NCBI RefSeq assembly: GCF_048128805.1
Contig: NC_136004.1
Span: forward strand, 16,015,812 to 16,079,811
Reading direction: 5' to 3'
Length of the DNA stretch: 64,000 nucleotides
Source of the DNA: Centroberyx gerrardi
Taxonomy: Eukaryota > Chordata > Actinopteri > Beryciformes > Berycidae
In this document: positions 11,565 through 22,635 of the stretch, in pieces
How positions within the stretch are numbered: position 1 is the first letter of the stretch
How the letters are laid out: every line of letters begins with the position of its first letter
Notes under the pieces: model-generated
Told to the model about the DNA's origin: nothing
The model's input: the letters and a program-made list of their open reading frames with translations, nothing else
The model's database searches: none
Position numbers and translations under genes: made by a program

Positions 11565-13130
11565 ATCATCCAGTCCAGGACCACCAGCAGCTTCTCTAAA
11601 AGCGTAAAATGACATCCCAGAATGAGTTTCTTGTCTACAGACACACATACTGTGGCTATGCTGCTTATTCAATGTTCACAAACCTCTCTCCGTTTTCCCC
11701 AGCAGTTCTCACATCTCTTAGGGCTACAGTCTCAGCAGGTTCACTGAAAGAAGTTCATATTTAACATGAAGAAGTGTTGGTAATGTGATCTCACATAGTT
11801 TAATCTATCAGTGATGGAACTTAGTGAATAATTATGTATTTTACTTACTCTGTTGGCTCTCTACTCTGCCTCTTGTTTCGCCTGTAATGAAAGTGGGAAA
11901 CATTTTAATTTTAATCGAATTATATAACATGGGCACATGTCTGTGGCAAACCTTTGTCAACTGCACCTTTTCAGACAGAAGTGTGTAATCCAACCTAGAA
12001 GCACTACTAGGCCTACTCCGCCTGTGGAACCAAGAGATGGATATTTCAGATAACTGTATAAATACACGATGCACGCACCACATCATAAAATTTAAATCTC
12101 ACCTTTATTATCTTTAGTTTGGATAGTGTTTGAAAGACAAGCGTTGCAGCCGTGAGCGAAAGGTGAAGCATTCCCAAGACACAGAAGAGGACAGAGCAGA
12201 AGCAAGTATATAACATAACATATATATAACATATATAACATATATCATAGAGTACATGGATTTTAAAGATGTGCCACTGACTGACAACAGTCGCTAACCC
12301 AAAAGCAGAAGAAATGCGCCATAAGCAGAAAAAGTAACAGATTTAATGGTGTTAAACACTCACCAAAAACACTGAGAATGACTACCACTGAATCTTTACC
12401 ATTGTTGGATGTTGGTGATGGTGTTATACAGGCTGCAGGCAAAAGGCAAAACCCCAGTCAATGATCAGTCAAAACAATGACCTGTGTGATGTGATGTGTA
12501 TCTAGAGGAAAAGCTCACCGTCGAGAGTAGCAGAAGTGGTGTTGCTGTCTAGTTAACAAAACAAGAGAAGAGTTACGAAGTGATATTAAATAGAAAGAAC
12601 ACACATTGTAGGTTAATTAAGGCATCTACTTGTAAAAGTGAATACCTGGATATTTCTCAATATGGCCGCTGTCCCCTTCAAACTCACAATCACCAGTTGC
12701 ATTCAGGACCACAAACACCCGACCACCACACTTGCAGACCTTCATGGGCTCTAGAATGCTTTTGCAGTCTGGAATGTGAATTTTGTTGAGTATCGGTTCA
12801 TCGCTGCAGTATACTTGAGTCACATTAGCAGCACATCCTGGACTCATGCAGGCGAAGACCTTGGGCGCAGGGCTATTTCCACCTACAACATGATGCATCT
12901 ATCAATAAGCCACATAAATAACAGGCAAAACCTTTTTTCAATACATTATTCAGACTGGTGTAAACATGAGATTAAGACTTACTTGGGCTTGCTCTGACTG
13001 GAGATTGGTTTATTGCACACATCAGAAGAAAGATGAAAAATTGTGCTGTCAAGACAAAAGTAAACTAAATTAGAAGCTCTGATGGTTGACATGGGCACAT
13101 TTTAAAACTGGTATAAGGTCAAAAACCTAC
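11565..13130 (-). pseudogene. Unrecognised putative membrane protein gene, copy 2 (damaged)
   Basis: Tandem partner of the 5,480-8,208 gene. Positions 11,566-12,207 match 5,775-6,420 at over 99% by eye, whereas exon 2 (12,646-12,882, 237 nt, still open, phase 1-1) encodes a protein with about 17 changes in 76 residues, including an extra cysteine. Stalk exons near 12,517-12,546 and 12,397-12,429 keep frame. Damage: the initiator ATG is ATA in the position aligned with copy 1 (about 13,148), with extra sequence between it and the rest of exon 1; the 33-nt exon equivalent to 6600-6632 is deleted; the acceptor of the hydrophobic exon is replaced by a TATAACA-rich repeat at 12,207-12,245; and the final exon is cut by the LINE junction. 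It may be a pseudogene, or a gene with a changed start and tail. Confidence 0.55.
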
Positions 13131-13139
13131 TTCCGTTTA

Positions 13140-14360
13140 TGTTAGAGATCAGTGTTGAGAAGACTTTCTGGATCTTCCCAAAGCATCTTGTGCTTCCCTC
13201 GGCCTTCTGCTGTCGCTGACGTCTATGCTTCCTTCCATGTTTCCTGTTGGGAGACACTTTCAGTCTTCTCTCTGCATCTTGATTATCCTCACTGTCTTGC
13301 TTTTTATTCTCTACCTTGTTACCCTCCTCTCTTTATCTGCTCAATCCTTCAAGCACCAATCCATTCTTCTCTTTTCTTTCTACTTCTGCTTGACCTTGAT
13401 CAACTTGAGTCTTCACACCACCCCCTTCCTTCTCTCCAGTTCTTGCCCCAGACAGCTCTTCCCTCTTCAATACTTCCAGTGCTCTCCGTAACAGTATCTT
13501 TTCTCACTTTGATTTTACACCCCATCCATACTCCATCTCCATCTGACTTGGAAGCTTTATGAGCAACCATCTCAACAGCTTTCTCAGAAGCCAATTCATC
13601 AACTTTCTTAGCAGTCATCATCCTAGTTACTTTCTTTTCTGACTTTTCAGTAACACCAACAGCCTTTCCCTCCTCCACACTAACAATGCCACGCCCCACC
13701 TTCATTACAGAACTGTAACTATCTCTTTCTCCCCCCTGTACCCTACCACACCTCTGACTCTCATTTGTATTTCTCATTTGAGGACAACCGTTAGCTTATC
13801 ACCAAAACAACAGGATCGCTGCCTCTGTTTGCCAGGCGTGTTTCCTGTACAAATCTGTGAAAGGGAAATTTGCTTTAATGACTCTTGAATGCCACCAAAA
13901 CTGAAACCTGTTCAAATGACAAAAGCTGGGTTGTAAAGGTGCTGCACTTCTGTCAGTCTTTCTTCTGAGGGAAGAGGGACATTTAGTGCCACTGTAATCT
14001 AAGCATTATATGGCTGTTGAATTCACCACACTTTAAAAATGTATATTATTTAATGATAGGACAAAATAATTAAAATACATATATGTTGCACTAGTTGTCC
14101 AAAAATGCAATACATATGACAGATGCTGCCTCCAAAACTAAATCAAAACTTAAATACGGTTCCATCCCTGGAAGGGAACTCAGCCTTTCATATGTTGGAT
14201 AGCACATCAGCCTCTGATAAAGGTTTACATCCACTAACTTTTAACTCAAGACACAAACTTACCCCATTTCCTGCTGCTCTGAGCTGAAGGTTTCTTTCTC
14301 CCAGTATCCCATTGGACTGTGGTAACAGCGCTCAATATGGATATTCCACCTATAGAAAGA
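13140..14360. other. No gene recognised
   Basis: Pyrimidine-rich sequence with a 125-codon minus-strand open frame at 13,400-13,777 (Lys/Glu-rich, no recognised domain, low confidence). A short piece at 14,360 resembles sequence near 8,240 upstream of copy 1, so the gene duplication may extend this far. Confidence 0.35.
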
Positions 14361-14376
14361 AACAGATGAGGTTCAA

Positions 14377-14700
14377 GAGGAAGAACCGAACGACTACCGA
14401 CCTGTGGCCCTCACATTGGTCTTGGTAAAGTGCCTGGAGAGACTAGTGCTACCCCGCCTCCTCTCACAAGTAAGCCCCACCCTCGATCCACTGCGGTTTG
14501 CCTGCAGGCAAAACCGCTCAGTGGAGGACACGGTGATGACTGTATTACATACCACCTACAGTCACTTTGAAAAGCCGTGCGCATATACCAGGATCCTGTT
14601 TGTGGATTTCTCCTTGGCCTTTAACTGCATGCAACCCCACATCCTCTGCGCCAAACTGCAAGAGCTCCAGGTGGATCCCCACATGTAGTCCATGGGCCAG
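14377..14700 (+). mobile_element. LINE reverse transcriptase fragment
   Basis: The reading frame contains YRPVALT, then RFACRQNRSVEDT and ILFVDFSLAFNCMQPH. These match the order of motifs in CR1/Rex-type LINE reverse transcriptases, with the catalytic aspartate in FVDFSLAFN. Only about 100 residues remain and both ends are truncated. A related short stretch in opposite orientation lies at about 18,640-18,710. Confidence 0.8.
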
Positions 14701-14879
14701 ACCAGATATCGGTACCATCTGAGTGGGCAAAACCTTACCTATACTAAATTGTTTATAGGGTCAATATAAGTAAATTAATATATGATAGCCTTTCCACAGG
14801 AGCAGCTTTTCATATTTATTGGACATTTTGTTTTTTTCCCCTATTAGCGCCTGTAGGAGATTTTGTTGTTGTTGTTGTT

Positions 14880-15205
14880 TTTTTTCACCTTTATTTATTC
14901 AGGGGAGTTTCACTGAGAGCAATGCTCTCTTTTTCAGGAACGCACTGATCACATTCACACACATTCACACCTGGAAGCTGATCAGTACAACCACAGTCTA
15001 ATCTGCTGGCCACTGAGCAGCTCCATTGGAGCGGTTGGGGTTAAGGGCCTTGCTCAAGGGCACCTCAGTGGTGGTAATGAGGGAGGGGCAAGCGCTGCTT
15101 TTCACTTTCCCCACCCAGATTTATCCTGCCAGTCCGGGGGACTGAACCGACGACCTTCCGGTCACAAGCTCGCTTCTCTAACCTTTAGGCCACCACTGCC
15201 TGTTG
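14880..15205 (+). repeat. Interspersed teleost repeat
   Basis: It contains GGGCCTTGCTCAAGGGCACC and, later, GACCTTCCGGTCACAAGC followed by TAGGCCACCACTGCC. From memory this is a common fish repeat. No coding capacity was seen. Confidence 0.55.
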
Positions 15206-15690
15206 CTATTCTTGTTTTCTTTCCCCCCAATATAAATTATTTCTAAATAAATTATGTAATTGAAAATATACAGTATATTTAATAGAAGCCGACTCCACTT
15301 TTGAAATAATTAACACATAAACACAACACTTTTTGAAGGTTTTGTTTATGTCCAGGTTTCCCAGATTCCATCTCTGTAGCATCTCTGTAGCACGTGAGTT
15401 GCGTGTTCAGTGAGTGAGTCTAGTGGCTGGTGACTGGTGACTGCTAGGACCATAGGCTAGTCTGTGACAGATGCCTTGCCCTTGTAAGTAATTTTGTTCA
15501 AAGTACTTCAAACAAAGATAAAGTCTACCCATCAACAGAATAAAAGGTTTAAAAACGTAACCAGACTGTTTACCGCCTCAAGTGAATTAACTTATCCCCA
15601 GCCAGATCCATATTTAGAGGTAACGTTAGCTAGTTTAGCTAGCTAGCTAATTTTCTTTAGCAATTTTCTTTCCCTCCACTTTACGCTACA

Positions 15691-16470
15691 GTGGCTACAC
15701 TCAGGTCCTCAACTATAGAATATACAGCGTCGGGACCTGAGCTCTGCTCCCAAAATTTCTTCAGCGATCAAGCAGTCAAGAAGAAGAAGAAGATGAAGAA
15801 GTCATCTCACCGCGCCAGAGGAGCTGTCTGCTTGTGTACCGCCTGCTGGATCGGCTACATCCTGCCGTCGGACCTCCACCCCCGCTGCGAGGCTTGCCTG
15901 GGTGCCTTTCACGCCGGGTTAGCGTTGACTCCGCAGGCCTCCTGCCAATTCACGGCGCTCCAGGTGGAGGGAAGCGGCGATGGTAGCTGGGCTGACCGCG
16001 GCGCCGTCTCTCCGGACGATGAGCTGGACAAGATCCTCTGCGGCAATGACTTCCCGAATATTCCGGAGGAAATCCTCGATGGCGGGCACGAGTCAGCCGG
16101 CTCGGCTCCCTCCATCTCGGGCTCTCCTCCCGATTCTCCTGTCTCCCCGTCGGGAGACCTGGAGCCTGATCTTGAGGGCGGGGCCCTGCAATTGCGGCTT
16201 TCCCCTTCCCCACCGCGGCAAGGAGCTCCGCTACTGCAGTCCTCTCCTTCTCCGCTCCAATCTGCCAGCCACATGCCGGCCGCCAAAGGACTTCTCCTGG
16301 ACTTGCTGGACATCATTAAGCAGGCGGCGGATTTGAGGGGCATAGCGATGCCGGCAGAGCAACCGGCACCTGCTCACAGCCTCTTAGGCGGGGATGTGTA
16401 CGTCGAGGAGCCGCCGGTCAAAAGTCCCCCGCTTTGGCTCTCCTTTATGCATTTCCCCCAGTTCCCCTGA
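15691..16470 (+). CDS. DIRS Gag-like protein
   Basis: A 259-residue open frame. Near residue 35 it has a basic KKKKKMKKSSHR stretch, then a Cys/His cluster (CLCTACW, CEACLGAFH) of the kind seen at the start of DIRS Gag proteins. An acidic, Pro/Ser-rich middle follows. The start codon lies inside the left terminal repeat. The reading frame ends near 16,470 and the recombinase frame overlaps it by about 80 bases. No function has been shown for this copy. Confidence 0.6.
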   Translation: MATLRSSTIEYTASGPELCSQNFFSDQAVKKKKKMKKSSHRARGAVCLCTACWIGYILPSDLHPRCEACLGAFHAGLALTPQASCQFTALQVEGSGDGSWADRGAVSPDDELDKILCGNDFPNIPEEILDGGHESAGSAPSISGSPPDSPVSPSGDLEPDLEGGALQLRLSPSPPRQGAPLLQSSPSPLQSASHMPAAKGLLLDLLDIIKQAADLRGIAMPAEQPAPAHSLLGGDVYVEEPPVKSPPLWLSFMHFPQFP

Positions 16471-17722
16471 TTTCTCGCCTCTTAGCGCACGTTCAGGAGG
16501 AGAACCTAGCGGGTATTCTGGTGGCACCAGAACGCACGAGCGCGTCTTGGTTCCCGACCATGGTGCAGCTGCTGGCGGGGAAACCGTGGCAGCTCCCATG
16601 GCACAGAGACGCACTGTCACAGCTGGACGGTGCGATCCTCCACCTCCCGGTAATAGGCCAACAACTGTGGGCCTGGCCGCTGAACCGGAGCGCTTGGAAA
16701 GGTTAGGTCTGCCCCCTGCGGTGGTGCGCACTATCCAAGGTGCGAGAGCCCCTTCTACTACAGCGTGTTACGTGGGTAGATGGTCTGCTTTTCAGCGCTG
16801 GTGTGTGGAGAGAGGCTCTGATCCCACGTTGTGTCCTCTGCCTCTCGTGTTAACCTACCTTCAGACGTTGGTAGATAACGATTTGGCTCCATCTACAATC
16901 AAAGCGTATGCTGCAGCCATTTCATCCTGCTACGAGGGCTATGGAGAGAGATCAGTTTTCGCGCATCCCTTGGTGAAGCGCTTTTTAAAGGGAGTCAGAT
17001 GACAGAACGTCGTACGCTCTCTAGCTCCGCAGTGGGATTTACCTCTGGTGTTGCGCGCTCTGGGGGGTCCCCCTTTCGAGCCGATAGCCCAAATCTCTCT
17101 TAAGATGCTATCCCTGAAAACAGCACTCCTCCTAGCCCTGACGTCGGCTAAGAGAGTGAGTGACTTATGCGCGCTGTCGGTCTCGCCGTCCTGCCTTTCT
17201 ATTAGAGAGGACGGGAGCGCAGCAACTTTACAGCCAAATCCATCATTCACACCTAAAGTCCTAACAAACTCCTTTCGGTCGAGAATTATTTCCCTCGAGG
17301 GGTTCTTCCCCCCGCCTCACAGAAATGAGGCAGAGGAAGCGTCTCACCATCTCTGCCCAGTGCGCGCTTTGTCTCAGTATGTTTTGCGCACAGCAAACAT
17401 CTGACAGACACAGCAGCTGTTTGTTCATTACAGAGGGCATTCACAAGGCTCGGCTCTGTCAAAACAGCGTCTGTCGCACTGGCTGTGTGATGCCATCACA
17501 CAAGCCTACAGTGTGGCGGGAGCCAAGCCGCCGCAGGGCGTCCGGGCGCACTCCACGAGAGCCTTGTCATCATCTACAGCCCTTCTCAGAGGGATGGCAG
17601 TGGCAGACATCTGCGCAGTGGCATCTTGGGCTTCTCCATGCCTTTTCATCCGTTTCTATCTGCGCGATGTGTCTGAGTCCTCCCTGACTCATTCAGTCTT
17701 AAACGTGCTAGACCGCAGATGA
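16394..17722 (+). pseudogene. DIRS tyrosine recombinase with two in-frame stops
   Basis: Frame 2 is open except for TGA at 17,000-17,002 and 17,402-17,404. Both are explained by CGA-to-TGA decay. The core-binding part includes STTACYVGRWSAFQRWC and STIKAYAAAISSCYEGY. Downstream, the catalytic residues of the family are readable: Arg in TSAKRVSDLCAL, the HxxR box in HSTRALSSS, and a Tyr in FIRFYLRDV. The enzyme would cut and rejoin DNA through the tyrosine to insert the circular element. It cannot be made full length from this copy without stop readthrough. Confidence 0.8.
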
Positions 17723-19539
17723 CGCGTTGTCAGATCTGGCGTTTTTACGCACATGCCAAACGGTGCGCCCCCAATCTAATTATCACAGATTAGTGGGCTG
17801 CATGAGGGATCATTACGATACGTAATCAACGTCTCACATTCTGCAACGGCAGTGTTGTGTGGAGCAAGTGTTCTATCACTCGCCTTTTTTCCACACAAGG
17901 TTGACATGAGGTCAATCATGGGACAGCCGGTGTTTTCCTGCCTTATTACGTTTCGCATTATAGGGTTGTGAACTGGTGTATGTTATCTGCTTGAGGTCCT
18001 TGGTGTCTCAGTGGGCATTGACTACATCAGCTTCGCCCTTAACCCAATAGCGACAGCTCTTAGAGGGCAAAGCCTATACGAAATAGAACGTTAGTTATGT
18101 TACCATAACTCCAGATTCTATGAGTATAGGCGTAGCCCTCTAAGACTTAGGTCCCCTGCTCCACCGACATTGGCCGAAGAAATTACTGGCTTTTGGGAGC
18201 AGAGCTCAGGTCCCAACGCTGTATATTCTATAGCTGAAAACCTGAGTGTAGCCACTGTAGCGTAAAGGGTTAACCCTTTACGCTAACCCTAACCCTAGTC
18301 GTAACACATTTTGAATGCAGCTGTTCATATACACATTAACACAAATAAAACTCTTTTTGACTGAGACGTGCCAATTTAGTAGACACTATGTAGTATAGTA
18401 TATCTAGACATGTCTGTTGAAGATGTTTCTACATGTAATACTAACAGTCAGTAGTCCAGACACACCCCAGGGAGGATATAATGAAAGGAAGATGATTTCC
18501 AGGGAAGGCACTTTCTCGGTTTTGAACGACAGCAGTCCATACTTTAAGAGGGGATAACCACTAATAAGCTGCCAGTCTGCAAGGTCTATCATATCAAAAC
18601 ATAATCTAGGGATGTATAGGAATTAAAAAATCACAACTAGAATTTGCCCACCCAGATGGTACCAGTACATTAAATTTTGGGCCTGAGCCCATGGACTAAT
18701 GAGCATATGCGACCATTTTTTGAGAGTGTGCGAGTTAAAATTTCACGTGGTCGCATTCATGCGAGTGCATGATGATCATTAGCCTGTTTTGGTGCCCCTC
18801 CGGCATGGGTACTGCGTTAGCCATTGTGGTTGAAAGTAGTACTTTTTCTTCTTCACTGGCTCAGTCGGTCTCTCCCTACCTGCACTCTCCCTGCGTTCAC
18901 ACATAGCGTTTTTTGATGTGGAAAAAGCGCTGCCTGGAGAGCTTTTTGTGAGGAGAAATAAAAAGCGGATCACGGCAACATCACCTGACGTTAGCTGAGC
19001 AGCTGCTAGCTCACTAACCAGCTGGTTAGCACTTCTAGCAGACAGAACAGTGTTGTGCAACAAGCAAAGGCTTACCAGATATGTCCAATACATGTCCAGT
19101 ATAATCCATACTGCCTTTAAGATCGCTGTTGCGGTAATGGAAATTCACTTATTACAACGTCCAATTTCCACCGGCACTTTCACTTTCTCCATATTTGTTG
19201 TTGCTATGGGAAAAGTTGAACATTTCTCAACTTTTGAAAGCGCTCCAGTCAACGAAGAGAAGAAAGACATGGATGACAGTGAAAGAAAAAGACTGACTTG
19301 GAAGATAAAGATAAATATTCACACGCTGACAGCAGATGAACTCTTTCAAGTCGTTGAGTGCATCACACCGGTACCGAATCTTGATTCTTCTAGTGTAACT
19401 AAGGGTGATGAGGAGAGTTGTTTTGATTACATATGTACTTATTTACATTGTGAAGCACTGCTTGATTTAGAGGACCAGGGACTTTCTCAGTTACTGTATT
19501 ATTATTAATGAGCTTGCTGCTAGTTGTGTAGCCACTGAA

Positions 19540-21048
19540 GTGAGTCACCCTATTGTCTCAGAGAGTGAGGTTAATACATTTCCATCTGCTCCTTCACATA
19601 CCTTCCCAGTAACTCAACCGGAAATGGTAGAACACACTAGTGATGACGCATCTCATGCTGATTGGGCTGGACAACAGACACTTAAGTACCAAAAGCTAGT
19701 TGCTAACTATGAGGCATTGGGTAAGAAGCTAGTCGAGTTTACAATGGCACCACCTCCACCACCTACACATACCGCAATGACAGCTCAACCACCTAATGCC
19801 ACAGAACCAGACAGAGTACATAGCCTCAAACGAAAAGGCTCCACACCCATGATGGCTGATAATGTTGTCTCCATAAGAGACCTATCATTTCTGCAGCGGC
19901 GAGAATTCAAAATCCATGGGGGTCAGGTAGGGGACAGTACATCAGACATCGGTTATAACAGCTTGTGTAAGCAGATTGATGAGGGTGTCAAAGCCAACCA
20001 TACAGAGAGTGAGATAATCCAAGGCGTGCTCTGCATCACTAAACCAGGACAGTTTAAGGACATGCTCATTAATAAAGATGACCTAACCGTCGCCGAGCTC
20101 AAAAGCTTCATGTGTTCGCATTTGGGTGAAAAGAGCGGCAGCGAGTTATTTCAGGAGCTGATGAGCACCAAGCAGCATGAACATAAGAGCCCCCAACAGT
20201 TCCTATACCGGATGATAGGACTGAAACAGAAAGTTATGTTTGCATCAAGACAAGGTAGCACAGATATTGAGTATGAGCCCCACACAGTCCAAAATGTGTT
20301 CTTGCGAACAATTCATCAGGGCTTCCTCCCCAAGTATAACGATATCCGTAATGAACTCAAGCCACTCTTGTCTGACTGTACTGTGTCGGATGAAATGCTA
20401 TTGATGCAGGTGAACAAAATATCCAGTGAAGAGAATGAAAAACAGCGAAGACTAGGCCACTGCTCTCGTCAAAAGATAACACATGCTCACAGTGCTCAAC
20501 TCGAGTCTGATAGGGAGGCTGACAAGCACACGGACTTAAAAGCAAAGAGTAAACATAAAATCATAGAGGAACTGAGCGCCAAGGTTGATGCCCTGACCAA
20601 AGTGGTTGAGTCTTTTAAAGCAACCAAACCTCCAGAACACACATGCCAATGCGTCCTAACCAAGCTTGTCCCCAAACAAACAGCAAGACAATATGGCTGT
20701 CCTAGGTGTGTTGAAAGGGGTGTGAGCATGTGTAACCACTGTTCTCACAGAACCGTCTTGGAGAGCATCGAGCCCATCGCCAAAATAGTACAGACAGATC
20801 AGCTGAACCCGGAGGAGCCATCAGTTAGTGTGGAGGTCAACAGCGCAGAACCCTGTGATCCGAATGTGAGCCACTTAAATGAGGAGCAACAGAAAGTTGT
20901 GAAGAAAATGCTGCGGGAGGTTTTTTTGCCCGGAACGATGACGATATGGGGTGTGTACCTACCTTGCAAATGTCCATCACTCTCAAGGACAAAACTCCTG
21001 TCCAGAGGTCATACACCTCCATTCCAAAACCCCTCTACAAGGAGGTAA
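19540..21048 (+). pseudogene. Gag-like region of the Gypsy element
   Basis: An open frame of about 460 meaningful codons before the T-run frameshift. It has a Pro-rich linker (APPPPPTHT), a capsid-like helical region, a coiled-coil segment, and a Cys/His cluster near residue 385-405 (CPRCVERGVSMCNHCSH) that could be a zinc knuckle. After 20,928 the correct frame switches to the RT frame. The upstream segment 19,206-19,505 (with LEDQGLSQLL) belongs to the same protein but is one base out of frame. Confidence 0.65.
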
Positions 21049-22310
21049 AGGAATACATCGAGGACCTTCTAGCGAAAGGATGGATTGTGAAGTCTAAATC
21101 ACCTTACTCTGCACCAGTCGTATGTGTGCGTAAGAAGGATGGCACACTAAGACTCTGTATCGATTATAGATTGCTGAACCAGCGAACTGTACCCGATAGA
21201 CACCCCCTCCCGAGAATCCAGGACCTCACCGATACTCTAGGTGGGAACAGTTGGTTTTCAATTCTGGATCAAGGGAAGGCATACCATCAGGGGTTCATGG
21301 TTGAGGGATCACATCACCTGACCGCATTCGTTACCCCCTGGGGTCTCTACGAATGGGTGCGGATACCCTTTGGATTGACCAACGCACCAGCTGCATTCCA
21401 ACAAAGCATGGAAGAAATGCTCACTTCCCTTCGAGACGAGTGTTGCATTCCATATTTGGATGACATCCTGTGCTATGCCCGGACCTTTGAAGATCATGTG
21501 GAAGGGCTGAGAAAAGTCCTGAGAGCGCTGCAATGTCATAGAGTCAAGCTCAGACCCACCAAATGTGAATTTTTTAAGCAGGAGGTGAGATATGTTGGTC
21601 GATTGGTCTCGGCTGATGGCGTACGCATTGATCCCAAAGACCTGGAGGCTGTGTATGCCCTGAGGAACAAAACGCCAGCCACTGTTGGAGATGTTCGGAG
21701 GATAGCTGGGTTTCTGAGCTATTATCGCTCATATGTCCAGGATTTCTCCAGAATTGCAAAACCCATCTACGAGCTCCTGCAACTGAAGACAAAACCTGGC
21801 GAGCAGTCACAGAGGAAACGTAAGGGAGAGAAAGGAAAGGGTGCACAGTTATCATCCAGAACACCAGTAGAATGGACTGGGGAACATCAGGAGACCCTCT
21901 GTAAGCTGATTGACGTGCTGGCGAATCCACCTGTTCTCGCTTATCCGGATTTTGACCTACCTTTTGTTCTCCACACCGATGCGTCTGACAAAGGACTGGG
22001 AGCTGTCTTTTACCAGAGCCAGAATGGTAAACTCAGAGTCATTGGGTATGGTTCGAGAACCCTCACACCAGCAGAAAGGAATTACAGACTCCACTCCGGG
22101 AAACTTGAGTTTCTCGCCCTGAAATGGGCAGTCTGTGAGAAATTCAGGGATTACTTGTTCTACGCACCTTATTTTACCATCTACACGGACAATAATCCCT
22201 TGACGTATGTCATGTGTAGGGCTGGGTATCGTTTAAAAAATGACGATACCAGTACCAATACCAGTACCCTTAAAGTGATACCGATACCAATAGAGTACTT
22301 CATTCAATAA
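20946..22310 (+). pseudogene. Gypsy reverse transcriptase/RNase H, interrupted
   Basis: The RT domain has [20 protein letters not shown], the catalytic aspartate in [12 protein letters not shown], and the YLDD box in [12 protein letters not shown], so its active site is intact. The RNase H domain starts near 21,950 ([14 protein letters not shown]) and is cut at 22,216 by a 173-bp MITE. The last residues of this reading frame are MITE sequence. Confidence 0.9.
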
Positions 22311-22389
22311 CTTTTTTTTTAACGTTTTGGTGGCATTTTGGTATTTCTGTCGATACCTTAAAGGTATCGAGTACCAATACCCAGCCCTA
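22217..22389. mobile_element. 173-bp hAT-like MITE
   Basis: The ends are TAGGGCTGGGTAT and its reverse complement. The target-site duplication GTCATGTG is perfect at 22,209-22,216 and 22,390-22,397, and 8 bp is diagnostic of hAT-type transposition. The interior is full of GATACC/GGTATC. It splits the RNase H coding region of the Gypsy element, so it inserted later. Confidence 0.92.
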
Positions 22390-22635
22390 GTCATGTGTAC
22401 TGCCAAGTTGAACGCAGTGGGCCATAGATGGGTTGGGGAGTTATCTGATTTTAGATTTGACATACAGTACCGACCTGGTAAAGTCAAGGTCGATGCAGAT
22501 ACCCTTTCGTGATGCCCACTTGACATCAACGAGTATGTAACAGAGTGTACAGAAGGGCTGCCCAGAGAAGCTGTCACTGCTACATGGGGAGGCTGCAGAG
22601 CAGACAAAAACCAAGACATTGCTTGGGTTGCTGCC

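Larger units (their letters stand above)
15678..18268 (+). mobile_element. DIRS-type tyrosine-recombinase retroelement, internally deleted
   Basis: Inverted terminal repeats bound the element: 15,678-15,752 and, reversed, 18,194-18,268. A Gag-like ORF starts at 15,691. A tyrosine recombinase lies in one frame from about 16,394 to 17,722. There is no reverse transcriptase, RNase H or methyltransferase region, so the middle of a normal DIRS element has been lost. Near the right end (18,059-18,144) is an imperfect 41-bp hairpin. DIRS elements integrate as circles through their recombinase and do not make target-site duplications; I saw none. Confidence 0.85.

Noticed and set aside
13400-13777. 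125-codon Lys/Glu-rich minus-strand frame as a gene
   Set aside because: No recognised domain, no supporting splice sites or duplicate, and compositionally biased.
18284-18298. CTAACCCTAACCCTAG, telomere-like repeat (also at about 26,325)
   Set aside because: Only two to three units; too short to mean an interstitial telomere.
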